NCBI RefSeq assembly: GCF_016888135.1 | Contig: NZ_JACSWB010000141.1 | Coordinates: 1-64,000 of the forward strand | DNA length: 64,000 nt | Origin: Leptolyngbya sp. CCY15150 | GTDB taxonomy: Bacteria; Cyanobacteriota; Cyanobacteriia; RECH01 | Reading direction: 5' to 3' | Shown here: piece by piece, positions 16,991 to 25,953 of the stretch | How the letters are laid out: every line of letters begins with the position of its first letter | Numbering within the stretch: the stretch's first letter is position 1 | Made by a program: the position numbers and the translations under genes | The notes under the pieces: model-generated | The model's database searches: none | What the model saw: only the letters and a program-made list of their open reading frames with translations | What the model was told of the DNA's origin: nothing

Positions 16991-17611
16991 CTACGGAGAT
17001 TGATGGGCCAGTTCTGCCAGTTTGCCTGTAACGTGACCATTGTTGTTGCGGGGCTGCAACAACCCATATCCACCGTGGTTGCGTTCATAGATGACGTTAA
17101 TTTCATCGGTGTCGGCATTGCGGAACATATAAAAGTCGTGGTCAACAAGCTGAAGTTGTTCGAGGGCATCATGCACCGTCATCGGCGGCATGGCGAAATA
17201 TTTCGTTCGCACAACTTCCTCCGGTAGCTGAACATCTCGATTTGCCAAGAGTTCATCCGATACGGTAATTTCTGGCAACACCTCAGCCGCTTTGACGGGA
17301 GTACGAGTCTTGTGCTGGATTTTCTCCTTATACTTGCGGAGCTGACGAGCAATTTTATTGGCTACGAGGTCAATGCTGGCGTAGAGGTTTTCACTGCTCT
17401 CTTCAGCGCGAACAACGGTACCATTTGCATAGATTGTCACCTCTGCGGTTTGCTTAGGATTTATCCGGGGGTTGCGCGCCACTGATAAGTGAACATCTAC
17501 CTCGGTGGTATAGCTCTGAAAGTGGCTGACGGCTTTCTCAATCTTCTGATGTACGTACTCACGAATTGCATCAGTGATATCGATATTTTTGCCCTGGATA
17601 ACAAGCTTCAT
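16991..17611 (-). CDS. hpf: Long-form ribosome hibernation promoting factor (LrtA type)
   Basis: 206 residues. Residues 1-100 are the ribosome-binding domain ([20 protein letters not shown], then [20 protein letters not shown]). Residues about 145-200 are the RaiA C-terminal dimerisation domain ([20 protein letters not shown]). The long form pairs 70S ribosomes into inactive 100S dimers in dark or stationary phase. In cyanobacteria the gene is known as lrtA, a light-repressed transcript with a regulated leader. It is divergent from lipB with 190 bases between, and ends at a clear intrinsic terminator. Confidence 0.93.
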   Translation of the reverse strand: MKLVIQGKNIDITDAIREYVHQKIEKAVSHFQSYTTEVDVHLSVARNPRINPKQTAEVTIYANGTVVRAEESSENLYASIDLVANKIARQLRKYKEKIQHKTRTPVKAAEVLPEITVSDELLANRDVQLPEEVVRTKYFAMPPMTVHDALEQLQLVDHDFYMFRNADTDEINVIYERNHGGYGLLQPRNNNGHVTGKLAELAHQSP

Positions 17612-17801
17612 AAAGCTTCCTCCCGCGAGAATTTGGGTTATATGTTCACCCTAACACTTTGTATTCTGGACAACAGCAGGGTTAAAAATCTTTTGCAACC
17701 TGTGACAATTCTTGACTAATTTCTCTCCATTTGCGATGAAATATGTGTAGTTTACCCTTGCTTTTCGTCGCAGTCTGTCCACTGTTTTGTGAGTTGAGTG
17801 T

Positions 17802-18494
17802 ATGCGATCGCTGTCCCGTCCTTGTTGGCTCTATTCTCCTGGTCTAGTTCCTTACGACGTGGCCTGGCAATGGCAGCGATCGCTCGTGGCAGATCGTCGC
17901 CAGCACCCTGATCATCATGATGTGCTGCTGCTGCTCCAGCATCCACCGGTCTACACCCTAGGCCAGGGAGCCTCCATGGAGTTTGTCAAAGCTGAGCTGC
18001 AGCAGCAGGGCGTGCCCCTCGTGCGCATCGAGCGCGGCGGCGAGGTCACCTACCACTGTCCTGGGCAACTGGTGGGCTACCCCATCCTCAATCTGCAGCA
18101 CCACACCCCCGATTTACATTGGTATCTGCGGCAGCTAGAAGAGGTGATCATCCAAGCGATCGCTCCCCTAGGACTTGAGGGTCATCGTATAGAAGGGTTG
18201 ACGGGGGTTTGGGTGGAAGGACGAAAAGTAGCCGCCATTGGTATTAAAGTGAGCCGCTGGATTACTATGCATGGCTTTGCTTTGAATATTTGCCCCGATC
18301 TTCATGGTTTTCAGCACATTGTCCCCTGTGGAATTACGGATAGACCCGTGGGCAGTTTGGCAGAATGGCTACCGGATATTCAGTACAGCTTGGTCGAACA
18401 GCAGGTGAAGCAAGCCTTCAGCCAGATCTTTCATGTCGAGCTATGGCCCACAGATACCCTGCCGCTGTTGCCCGTGCCCCTGCCGCCCGCTTGA
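17802..18494 (+). CDS. lipB: Octanoyl-[acyl-carrier-protein]:protein N-octanoyltransferase
   Basis: 230 residues. The LipB signature [18 protein letters not shown] is at about 78-95. The catalytic Lys142 lies in [14 protein letters not shown] and Cys176 in [15 protein letters not shown]. The enzyme moves octanoyl from ACP to lipoyl domains of 2-oxoacid dehydrogenases and glycine cleavage H protein, in the cytoplasm. It is divergent from hpf and has no operon partner. The short proline-rich C-terminus ([11 protein letters not shown]) is unremarkable. Confidence 0.95.
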   Translation: MRSLSRPCWLYSPGLVPYDVAWQWQRSLVADRRQHPDHHDVLLLLQHPPVYTLGQGASMEFVKAELQQQGVPLVRIERGGEVTYHCPGQLVGYPILNLQHHTPDLHWYLRQLEEVIIQAIAPLGLEGHRIEGLTGVWVEGRKVAAIGIKVSRWITMHGFALNICPDLHGFQHIVPCGITDRPVGSLAEWLPDIQYSLVEQQVKQAFSQIFHVELWPTDTLPLLPVPLPPA

Positions 18495-18659
18495 CGGTTG
18501 GGAACCTAGATCGACCCACCCTCGTCTTTGCCACTATCCGGGGTGCCACGCGAGGTTTGATAGCGCTGATATGCTCTGATGGCGAGGTCTAAGGAGAACG
18601 ATCGCTCCCTAGAATGCCACAGGAAGATGCTGAGCCACCTGGATTCTCCATTCCAGGAT

Positions 18660-18755
18660 CTTGGCGTTGCCGCATGCATGACATCGGAGTGGGAGCAAGA
18701 TGCTCCCACTACCTTGATGGTGAATGAAGGGTGAGCGTCTCGCTCACGGTTCGCT
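18660..18755 (-). repeat. Dispersed hairpin repeat, copy C (two hairpins)
   Basis: Hairpin one is TGGGAGCA-aga-TGCTCCCA (18690-18708); hairpin two is GTGAGCG-tct-CGCTCAC (18731-18747). They are joined by ctaccttgatggtgaatgaa. Read on the minus strand, hairpin one is followed by ctccgatgtcatgcatgcgg, matching the tails of copies A and B. Confidence 0.7.
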
Positions 18756-18867
18756 AGCGCCAATCATCTTGCAATTCAGAAACATCAGCATATTTACCAG
18801 GAGGTGCGGGCGATAGCTTTAGCTTATCTCGTAAATATGCGGAACATTCGTCAAACCAAGAATTCAT
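18754..18867 (-). CDS. Possible 37-residue peptide or gene remnant
   Basis: The minus strand encodes MNSWFDECSAYLRDKLKLSP through ELQDDWR and a stop at 18754. The composition looks protein-like and the frame stays open upstream for a few more codons (FFSQRNCKAF). No ribosome site is evident and no family is recognised. It could be the C-terminal end of a degraded gene or chance. Confidence 0.2.
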   Translation of the reverse strand: MNSWFDECSAYLRDKLKLSPAPPGKYADVSELQDDWR

Positions 18868-19073
18868 GAAAGCTTTGCAGTTTCTTTGCGAGAAGAATAA
18901 GCCTCTCTCCTGATTCACACGTATGATCAGGGAAGAAGCTTAACGAGTGAACCCAAAACTTCCGAAATGCCACTGAAGCAATGGTCTTAGGACGCGTGAG
19001 ATAGTAAGCACAGTAATACTTCTCTATTACGCTTTTATCTCTGCAAGCATTTTATATTAACTGAAGAGGTCGC

Positions 19074-19430
19074 ATGAAAACGGCAATTACGTCTATTCAA
19101 TCATGGGTGTCTGCATTGAGCGATCGCCACCGAGCCCTGACGCCTCTAGAAATCTCTGTTCTCAAGACCCTAGACTGTGCTAGTGAGTCTCCCGTAGCGC
19201 TAGAGCAATATTTATCTGAAAATATCGCTACGGTGTATGCCTCTCTCATCAAGCTGGAACGTCTGGGTCTTGTGCGCGCTACCTGGGTCACGAATCCTGA
19301 ATACTCGGTCTCCAGCAATCAGTACAGACAGCGTCAATACGAGATTACCGTTCGTGGACGAGCTCGGCTTCCCCACACCATGTCCTCTGTCCATGAGATC
19401 CTCGTGTCTCAATCTGGTCAAATCATCTAG
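19074..19430 (+). CDS. Small winged-helix DNA-binding protein (PadR/MarR-like)
   Basis: 118 residues. Residues about 20-100 form a winged helix: LTPLEISVLKTLDCASESPV, then a recognition-helix-like NIATVYASLIKLERLGLV, then a wing (QYRQRQYEITVRGRARL). The order LTPLE-x-x-VL...VY-x-x-L-x-x-LE-x-x-GLV...Y-x-x-T-x-x-G resembles PadR-like regulators, but the usual C-terminal dimerisation helix is short. No effector domain is visible. It is monocistronic, with an AT-rich upstream region; the target genes are unknown. Confidence 0.6.
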   Translation: MKTAITSIQSWVSALSDRHRALTPLEISVLKTLDCASESPVALEQYLSENIATVYASLIKLERLGLVRATWVTNPEYSVSSNQYRQRQYEITVRGRARLPHTMSSVHEILVSQSGQII

Positions 19431-19837
19431 CTAGCGCCTGCTAGAGGCTAGCCATTCCCCTGCTAAAGGGATCGCCCTCGTCTTAACTAACCTTTAATTG
19501 ACACTCAATCTCATGCTCTAGGTGCTGTTTCCACACCGGAGTCTTGGGTTGGGTGTCAATTAGCATGGGGAGCTGCTAGCTTCATCCGTCTCTTGATTCC
19601 CTTTCCAGCGTAGAAGATGTGCCAGTTGAAAAGCCGGTCTAGGAGGTGAAACTCTCGGAAACCCCCACCGTCTCAGGCGATATAAGCGTGTGAGTGAGAG
19701 CTACACCTTGCGGTTAAAACACGTGGTGTGGTGTCAGCCGATAGACTTCGTTCCTTAGATTGAGCAACGTAACGGACTGATGACCACGCCACGGTTTCTT
19801 CACACTTAAGCCTTTCGCAGATGGAATCAAGAGACCT
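19431..19837. other. Gene-free 407-base leader region before the amidase
   Basis: No open frame with a protein-like sequence is seen on either strand. The segment 19610-19700 (ccggtctaggaggtgaaact, then ctctcggaaaccccc) has a structured-RNA look reminiscent of group II intron interior sequence, but I could not match domains V and VI, so no call is made. Confidence 0.3.
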
Positions 19838-21376
19838 ATGAGCGTGAAACGATGGCTGCATCTTGCAGGTGCATTGGGATTGGGATTATTGGCATCAACT
19901 GGACGACCTGCGATCGCTGCAACATTTACCCAGCAGGAGGTAAACGCCGATCGATTTGTGACCGTTGCGGCCCCGTTTGCGGGTGGAAGCAGACACCAAT
20001 TGTTAATTCTGGAGCAAATCAGCGATCGCCGCGATTGCTGGTCAACCCAGTCCAGTTCACCCACGTTGGTAACGCCTCTGCTGCTGGATTTTGACTTCAG
20101 CGGCATTTGTGGTCGCAGCACAGACAGCAATGGCTATTCCGTGCGGGTGGGCAATGAAGATCTGGGCTGGCGCTATGGCCTGCAAGTAACGCGCCAAGGT
20201 AATGACCTAGTGTTAATGGCAGTGCCCAACCAAGATCGCACTTCCCCTTCCCTAGAAATTGGGCGGACAAACGGCGTCACGAATGAATTTGCGGAAATTC
20301 AACTCAATTCTGGCTGGCGACTGACAAGGCGCACCTATAACGGTCAAGCCCTCGGGCATATCTATATCACCCACGATCGCAATCTCGATGTTTTAATTGC
20401 GGAAGCTGGAGGACGGACATCCACCGCCACCCGTCCTACCCTACCCACACCGCCCCAAACCTCCACACCATCGACCCCGTCTCCCAGTCCCACTCCCGGC
20501 ACGACGGTGACAGTTCCCGGCAATCTAGCAACCCTGCCCGAAGCATCGCTCACCAGCACCCGCAGCTACCAAGTCTTAGTATCGGTGGCCACGCCGGCAG
20601 AGCAGACCCGTCTCCAGCAACTCGCCCCCGATTCGTTTCGCACCGTGGTGGATGGCTACAGCGTCATGCAGGCGGGTATTTTCCGGGAGCGCGATCGGGC
20701 CGCTTCTCTACAGCAGCAGCTCATTCAAAATAACCTCAGCGCTCGCTTAGTACGCTCCAGCATCGATCTAAGCCAAGTGACCCCACGCCCCACCCCGCAA
20801 CCGACGCCCACCCCTACCCCCACGACACCCTTGCCAGTGCCCACATCGCGATCGCTGGTGGTGATTGATCCGGGGCATGGCGGTCGTGATCCAGGAGCTG
20901 TGGGCATTAGCGGTTTACAGGAAAAAGATGTGGTGCTGCCCATTTCGCTGCAGGTGGCCAGCCTCTTAGAGCAGCAGGGTGTGCAAACCCAAATGACCCG
21001 CAGCGACGATCGCGAACTGGACTTAGCCCCCCGTGTCGCCAGCGCCGAGCGGGCCAATGCGGATCTCTTTGTCAGTATTCATGCCAATGCCTTGAGCATG
21101 AGTCGTCCTGATGTCAACGGCATCGAGACCTTCTACTATTCCAGTGGGCGATCGCTAGCCCAATCGATTCAGTCCAACCTGATTTCCGCCACGGGAATGC
21201 GCGATCGCGGCGTGAAGCAAGCCCGGTTCTATGTGCTTACCCAAACCACCATGCCGTCGGTGTTAGTGGAAGTGGGGTTTGTCACCGGTTCTGAAGATGC
21301 ACCTCGCCTAGGGGATAGTGCCTTTCAAACCCGGATTGCTGAAGCGATCGCTCGGGGAATTTTAGAGCAGCTTTAG
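19838..21376 (+). CDS. N-acetylmuramoyl-L-alanine amidase with SPOR-like and proline-rich regions
   Basis: 512 residues. A signal peptide covers about 1-27 (GALGLGLLASTGRPAIAA). Residues about 28-190 form an unassigned N-terminal domain. A proline/threonine linker (about 195-225) precedes a SPOR-like segment (about 235-310, SYQVLVSVATPAEQTRLQQL). A second proline-rich linker leads to the Amidase_3 catalytic domain (about 340-512) with zinc ligands in VIDPGHGGRD (His near 346), GLQEKDVVL (Glu near 361) and FVSIHANAL (His near 413). It cleaves the amide between MurNAc and L-Ala in the periplasm, typically for cell separation. The SPOR-like region suggests septal or denuded-glycan targeting. Confidence 0.9.
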   Translation: MSVKRWLHLAGALGLGLLASTGRPAIAATFTQQEVNADRFVTVAAPFAGGSRHQLLILEQISDRRDCWSTQSSSPTLVTPLLLDFDFSGICGRSTDSNGYSVRVGNEDLGWRYGLQVTRQGNDLVLMAVPNQDRTSPSLEIGRTNGVTNEFAEIQLNSGWRLTRRTYNGQALGHIYITHDRNLDVLIAEAGGRTSTATRPTLPTPPQTSTPSTPSPSPTPGTTVTVPGNLATLPEASLTSTRSYQVLVSVATPAEQTRLQQLAPDSFRTVVDGYSVMQAGIFRERDRAASLQQQLIQNNLSARLVRSSIDLSQVTPRPTPQPTPTPTPTTPLPVPTSRSLVVIDPGHGGRDPGAVGISGLQEKDVVLPISLQVASLLEQQGVQTQMTRSDDRELDLAPRVASAERANADLFVSIHANALSMSRPDVNGIETFYYSSGRSLAQSIQSNLISATGMRDRGVKQARFYVLTQTTMPSVLVEVGFVTGSEDAPRLGDSAFQTRIAEAIARGILEQL

Positions 21377-21395
21377 GAAGCTACCAGTATGCTGA

Positions 21396-21459
21396 AGCGA
21401 TCGTTCCCTAGCCCCTTTGGGGCGGCTACGCCAACGACTGCGCTCAGGGAACGATCGCT
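21396..21459. terminator. Inverted repeat after the amidase gene
   Basis: AGCGATCGTTCCCT (21396-21409) and its exact reverse complement (21446-21459) enclose a smaller hairpin GCCCCtttGGGGC at 21411-21423. It begins 20 bases after the amidase stop. There is no U-tract, so a dispersed repeat acting as a 3' structure is as likely as a terminator. Confidence 0.5.
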
Positions 21460-21667
21460 CTGGGATGGGCCCAGGATCAGGGTTTTTGCTCCATTCTGCC
21501 CAAGGCGATCGCCCTGGGAGACCGTTCACCGCTAAGATGAAAAGAGATTCTGGTGGGTTGATCGACCTTCCTCTGGGAGCTGCACGAGCATTCATTCCCG
21601 TAGGCGATCGCCAGGCAAGAGTCCGTCAACCCGGCCCCGATGAACACCCTGTCTAGACATCAGCCCT

Positions 21668-22012
21668 ATGCTACTGAAATCCACGACTCGCCATATCCGT
21701 ATTTTTAGCGCCACGGTTGATGGCAAAGACCTCAATCCTAGTGCCGATACATTAACCCTGGATATTGATCCTGATAACGAATTGAACTGGACAGATGCCG
21801 CGATCCAAGCCGTTCAGGAAAAGTTTCAGGCATTGGTAGACGCCAGCGAAGGTCAAGATTTAACCGACTACAACCTGCGACGCATTGGTTCGGATCTAGA
21901 ACATTTTGTGCGATCGCTCCTCCAAGCCGGCGACATTTCCTACAATCTGCAAAGCCGCGCCCGGAACTATAGCCTGGGTCTACCCCAAGTGGTGGACAAG
22001 GCTGCCCATTAG
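21668..22012 (+). CDS. ndhM: NAD(P)H-quinone oxidoreductase subunit M
   Basis: 114 residues matching the cyanobacterial/chloroplast NdhM pattern from end to end: N-terminal MLLKSTTRHIRIFSA, LTLDIDPDNELNW, then TDYNLRRIGSDLEHFVRSLL and SYNLQSRARNYSLGLPQV. NdhM is an oxygenic-phototroph-specific peripheral subunit of thylakoid NDH-1, where it helps connect the ferredoxin-oxidising arm for cyclic electron flow and respiration. It has no membrane segment. It lies 291 bases after the amidase and converges on the M48 protease gene. Confidence 0.93.
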   Translation: MLLKSTTRHIRIFSATVDGKDLNPSADTLTLDIDPDNELNWTDAAIQAVQEKFQALVDASEGQDLTDYNLRRIGSDLEHFVRSLLQAGDISYNLQSRARNYSLGLPQVVDKAAH

Positions 22013-22084
22013 AGCGATCGCCTGTCGGTCACGCAGCATCTGGGAGTATGGAGCCCAAGGGTGATGCTCCTGCAGAAATCCTAC

Positions 22085-24781
22085 CTAGGAGGAGGCGCGG
22101 CGCTGGCGTAACAGGGGAAAGAGTTGCACGATTGACCCTAGGAGCGCTGTGCCAACCACATACCAAGCCCCTACCTGGTTCCATCCAAAGGGGAGCTGGG
22201 TGAGAACAGACAGCCCCAATGCAGTGACGCTTAGGGTGACAAAAGAGCTAAGGACTTGATTGACCGTAAGAGCCTCGGCAAGCTTTTGACTGGTTACTTC
22301 ACCTATTTGCGGGATTGTCCATGAACCTAACTCCTCCGGTAGGGGAGATGGGGTAGGCTGACTTTGCCAAGCCTCTAGATCGCGCTGAAATTGGCGGACG
22401 GCTGGGGGGATCTGTCGCAGCGATCGCACGGATGTGGGCACGAGGGTGAATACTCCTGCCTGCTCTCCGTCTTGCCAATAGAGACCTACCGTGGGCGATC
22501 GCCACCAGCCCTGGATACCTGGACGGCGCTGGATTTGGGTAATCTGATTGGCTTGTAGGCAAAAGCGGGTTTGCTCTCCGGCATAGTAGAGGCGATCGCC
22601 CACCCACCAGACAAAGCCCAGATCCCAGTTATAGAATCCCTCATAGATGCGAGGATTTGCGCCGGGAGATAGGCCCACAAAGCGACCACCCCAGGCATCG
22701 ATCGGCAATCCTTGGTTCTGCAGTCGTTCTCCTAGCTGCTGCTCTAGGTTGCGATACCCCAGAAGCGGTATCCAGTTGAGCACCGCCAGCATGACGCCAA
22801 CGGTGGCGATCGCCCCCAAGATCATGCCCAGCCAGGCAAGACCGCCGGTGAGTTGCCAAGTGTTGATCAGAACGGCGGCCAGGGTCGGCGTTAGGGTGAG
22901 AGCCAGCAGCAACGAAAGGGATAGGCGAGTGATCACCCGTTGCTTAAAGGCCGTGGAGAAGATCGGCACGGCATCGGTCACCGCCGTGGGCAGGGAGTAG
23001 GTGTCTGGCGATTCATCCGATTCTGCTAGCCATTCATCCAGATGTTCGGGCGAAACGTCGTAGCGGGAGGCGATCGCTTCGGCCCGTCGCCGCATGGAGG
23101 GATGGGTGAGCAAAAGCTCCTGTCGTTTGCCCCATTCCAGCGGCATTTGGTTGAACTGCGCTAGTTTAACCAAGGCGGTGATCATCGCCTTAGGATTGCC
23201 CGTGAGCAACACGGCCTGCACATCCGCCTGATGCTCATATCGGCGGGAGGTGAGGTAATAGGTGAGCAGTGAGACCACAACGGTGACCGGCAGCCAGGGA
23301 AAACCCGGTAGCACCAGCGTGGACATCATAAACGTGATCAAACCACAGCCCATGGCTGCCCAGAGCCAGGATCCCTGGAGCGACTGGTGGTGACCATACT
23401 GCAAGTGGGACAGTTCATGGGCCACGACGGCATCCACCTCATCCTTGGTGAGCTGCTCCAGCAATGACTGGGTAAACATCACCTGGCCGCCCTGCAGCGC
23501 AAAAGCATTGACCATCTTGTTACGTCCCCTAGGCAGGATATAAACTTGGTTGAGCTTCACGCCGGTAGGTTTTGCCAAGTCAAAAATGCGATCGCGTAGA
23601 TCTCCCATGGTCAGAGACTGCACCGTCAGGTCTTGAGACTTCATCAACCACTGCATCAGCACCAATCGACTGACCACAGCCAGGATCATCCACACCACCC
23701 CTAGCTGAAAGGCACCGGCAAACAAGTCTCGTATGCCCGCTATCAAAAACATCAGGGGTAGAAGAATCTGGATCTGGCCTAGAAGACTTTGCTGAATGAG
23801 TTCAAACCGGCTCCAGTCCTGCTGCCCGATGTTCCGAAAGACAGGATAGGACAGAGCATAGCTGAGGACATTCACCAGTAGGGGTGGAGCAATCAACATC
23901 AAATTGGTGCCCCAAACCGACGATAACCATGCCCAGCGATCGCCGATTAAACTAACTATCGTCAGCGTATCGAAACTCAGCAATAGCACCAGCCAACCGA
24001 TCCAAACGGCAGAACTCAGCAATCCCAGCCAATATTGATAGCTAAACCACGTCGTAGCCGCCCGATCGGGCGCAACCTGCAAGGCATGGTGTCGCATCCA
24101 GAGGATGAGCCCAAGGGGTAGCAAGATGAGAGCGATCCCTAGACCAGCCTGCAGGACAATAGCGGATGTCCGGTAGCCTATTTGTAGCGTTAGCGTTTCG
24201 GGTAAGTCCGAGAGATCTAAGACGGTGTTGTATGCCGTAGAGCCAGCATATCCAAGGCGATCGCCCAAGGCTGGCGTCATCACGAGCTGGCCAATCGTTC
24301 CATACACCCCCACCTGCAGCGTAGTGATCTCCAAGGCCCGCAGCGGTTCTTCAAGGGCAGAGAGATTCAGGGTGATGATCGATTGCCAGGAACTAAGAGG
24401 GCTAGTGGGACGCTGACAATTGACTGTGATCGTTGACCAGCCGTCCCACGCGTCCACCGTGACATCAGAAGCAGCACAATCGAGCCGTTGGGGAAGTTGG
24501 TCAGCGATCGCCTGCTCTTCTGCCCCCAAGGCGTCTTGATCAGCGTCTGATAGGGGCAGATTCACCGCGAGATATAGAGAAACCGACTCTAAATCGGTGC
24601 TATTCACGGATAAATAGGCATAGGGTGCATCATAGTCATACCCTTCGTCACCCTCCCAATCTTGGGCGAGGCTACGACTGCCCCAACTGCCCAAGCACCA
24701 TGCTAAGGCGATGGCGATCAAGGCGATGCCCAGCCAACCGTGACGCGATGAACAGCGCGATCGCTGTGAACGTTTTGACAC
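22085..24781 (-). CDS. Membrane-embedded M48 family (HtpX/Ste24-like) zinc metalloprotease
   Basis: 898 residues. An N-terminal signal or anchor (about 15-40) precedes a roughly 160-residue extracytoplasmic domain. Membrane segments follow near 210-230, 250-275, 290-310 and 340-390. The catalytic motif VVAHELSHLQYGHH (HELSH near 453-457) is followed by two hydrophobic segments (about 470-510) and a QADVQA-like third-ligand region (YEHQADVQAVLLTG). A long C-terminal part with two further hydrophobic pairs and a possible PH-like segment has no counterpart in E. coli HtpX. Family knowledge: M48 proteases degrade misfolded membrane proteins. The size is about three times HtpX, so the extra domains probably add substrate selection. 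Confidence 0.87.
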   Translation of the reverse strand: MSKRSQRSRCSSRHGWLGIALIAIALAWCLGSWGSRSLAQDWEGDEGYDYDAPYAYLSVNSTDLESVSLYLAVNLPLSDADQDALGAEEQAIADQLPQRLDCAASDVTVDAWDGWSTITVNCQRPTSPLSSWQSIITLNLSALEEPLRALEITTLQVGVYGTIGQLVMTPALGDRLGYAGSTAYNTVLDLSDLPETLTLQIGYRTSAIVLQAGLGIALILLPLGLILWMRHHALQVAPDRAATTWFSYQYWLGLLSSAVWIGWLVLLLSFDTLTIVSLIGDRWAWLSSVWGTNLMLIAPPLLVNVLSYALSYPVFRNIGQQDWSRFELIQQSLLGQIQILLPLMFLIAGIRDLFAGAFQLGVVWMILAVVSRLVLMQWLMKSQDLTVQSLTMGDLRDRIFDLAKPTGVKLNQVYILPRGRNKMVNAFALQGGQVMFTQSLLEQLTKDEVDAVVAHELSHLQYGHHQSLQGSWLWAAMGCGLITFMMSTLVLPGFPWLPVTVVVSLLTYYLTSRRYEHQADVQAVLLTGNPKAMITALVKLAQFNQMPLEWGKRQELLLTHPSMRRRAEAIASRYDVSPEHLDEWLAESDESPDTYSLPTAVTDAVPIFSTAFKQRVITRLSLSLLLALTLTPTLAAVLINTWQLTGGLAWLGMILGAIATVGVMLAVLNWIPLLGYRNLEQQLGERLQNQGLPIDAWGGRFVGLSPGANPRIYEGFYNWDLGFVWWVGDRLYYAGEQTRFCLQANQITQIQRRPGIQGWWRSPTVGLYWQDGEQAGVFTLVPTSVRSLRQIPPAVRQFQRDLEAWQSQPTPSPLPEELGSWTIPQIGEVTSQKLAEALTVNQVLSSFVTLSVTALGLSVLTQLPFGWNQVGAWYVVGTALLGSIVQLFPLLRQRRASS

Positions 24782-25234
24782 AACTAACCTCCTAGAGGGG
24801 ACGTCCCCTGGAACTCTGACCTAGAACTCTGACCTGGAACTCTGACTATGGGTAGATCGGTATAATCTGTATAAATAGATGTAAATGAGTCGCTGATGGA
24901 TGAACAAGCTCCTGGGATCCTGACGCTCTTGCAGGTTGGGGTAGCATTAGCGTCAGCCAACGGAATCTAAGCTGGTTTTGGGTTTCCCGTTACTCAACCC
25001 AGCCCACGCAAAACGCTTTGTCCATCACCAGGGTTGGAACCGTGACAATGGGGCGATCGCCTGGTAGCTCTCGCAAATGACGTGCGCCTAGACCTTAGCC
25101 CATGGTCTAGATCCCTACCTCGCGAATGTTACGAAATTGTCAATATCCTGAATCGAGATAGGATGATGGCAGCATTGATCCACCAAGGGTAGTGCCTCCT
25201 TTGACCTGTACAACCATCGACGGACTCAGGACTC
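24782..25234. other. Gene-free 450-base intergenic region
   Basis: Divergent region between the M48 protease and the PNPOx-like gene. It holds a 14-bp palindrome AGGGGACGTCCCCT at 24796-24809 in the protease leader and a 13-bp triplet repeat (next entry). Beyond 24850 no gene or RNA is recognised. Confidence 0.5.
24808..24846. repeat. 13-bp tandem repeat, three units
   Basis: ctggaactctgac, ctagaactctgac and ctggaactctgac follow directly on each other, just upstream of the M48 protease start and next to a 14-bp palindrome at 24796-24809. Confidence 0.7.
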
Positions 25235-25804
25235 ATGGCCAAAGTATTTGATCAGATTACCCAGAATCTCCAGAACTTTATTCAGCAACAGTCGCTGTTT
25301 TTCGTGGCTACTGCCCCCTTATCTGATAGCGGACATATTAATCTTTCTCCCAAAGGGCTAGATAGCTTTCGCATTCTGTCACCCACCCGCGTTGCCTATC
25401 TCGACCTCACCGGCAGCGGCAATGAAACCTCGGCCCATCTTCAAGAAAACGGACGGATCACAATTATGTTTTGCGCCTTTCAGGGAGCGCCGATGATCCT
25501 ACGCCTCTATGGAACCGGGCAAACCCTGTTGCCTGGCACCCCCGATTGGGATGCCAAGCGATCGCTGTTCCCTGAAATTCCAGGTATGCGACAGATTATT
25601 ACGGTCGATCTCGATCGCATCCAAACCTCCTGTGGGCAAGGCGTACCGCTCCTTAGCTATGACGGACAGCGAGATTCCCTGGTGCAGTGGTCTGCTAAAA
25701 AGGGCGTTGAGGGCTTGGAGGCCTATCAACAGCAAAAAAATCGGGTCAGCATTGATGGATTACCCACGCCCCTGGCTGGGCGATCGCCCTCCGACTCTCC
25801 CTAG
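25235..25804 (+). CDS. Pyridoxamine 5'-phosphate oxidase family (flavin-binding split-barrel) protein
   Basis: 189 residues. The pattern LFFVATAPLSDSGHINLSPK then GLDSF...VAYLDLTGSGNETSAHL...RITIMFCAF followed by LRLYGTG is typical of a PNPOx-like subfamily that binds FMN or F420 rather than making PLP. Members are often annotated as pyridoxamine phosphate oxidase-related with unknown substrates. No signal peptide is present. It lies 149 bases before the AAA ATPase gene on the same strand and may be cotranscribed. No missing segment is noticed. Confidence 0.82.
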   Translation: MAKVFDQITQNLQNFIQQQSLFFVATAPLSDSGHINLSPKGLDSFRILSPTRVAYLDLTGSGNETSAHLQENGRITIMFCAFQGAPMILRLYGTGQTLLPGTPDWDAKRSLFPEIPGMRQIITVDLDRIQTSCGQGVPLLSYDGQRDSLVQWSAKKGVEGLEAYQQQKNRVSIDGLPTPLAGRSPSDSP

Positions 25805-25953
25805 CCTCGATGGATTGCGATCCGGATGGGGCATTCTAAGACTGGTATGGATGCAAAGAACCGCCCGGCTGGTCTACAGCGCTGCTATGGCGATTCCCTA
25901 GGACACTCCATCTTTTCACTCGCTATACTGGACGCACCGAGCAGAGCAATAGC

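Larger units (their letters stand above)
18495..19073. other. Gene-poor region with dispersed hairpin repeats
   Basis: About 580 bases between lipB and the winged-helix gene. The first half holds copy C of the dispersed repeat family with two perfect hairpins. A short minus-strand frame follows. The remainder shows no recognisable gene or RNA. Confidence 0.55.

Noticed and set aside
19600-19837. Group II intron remnant upstream of the amidase
   Set aside because: Some phrases resemble intron interior sequence, but domains V and VI and the conserved ends could not be identified. A covariance search of 19500-19840 would decide.
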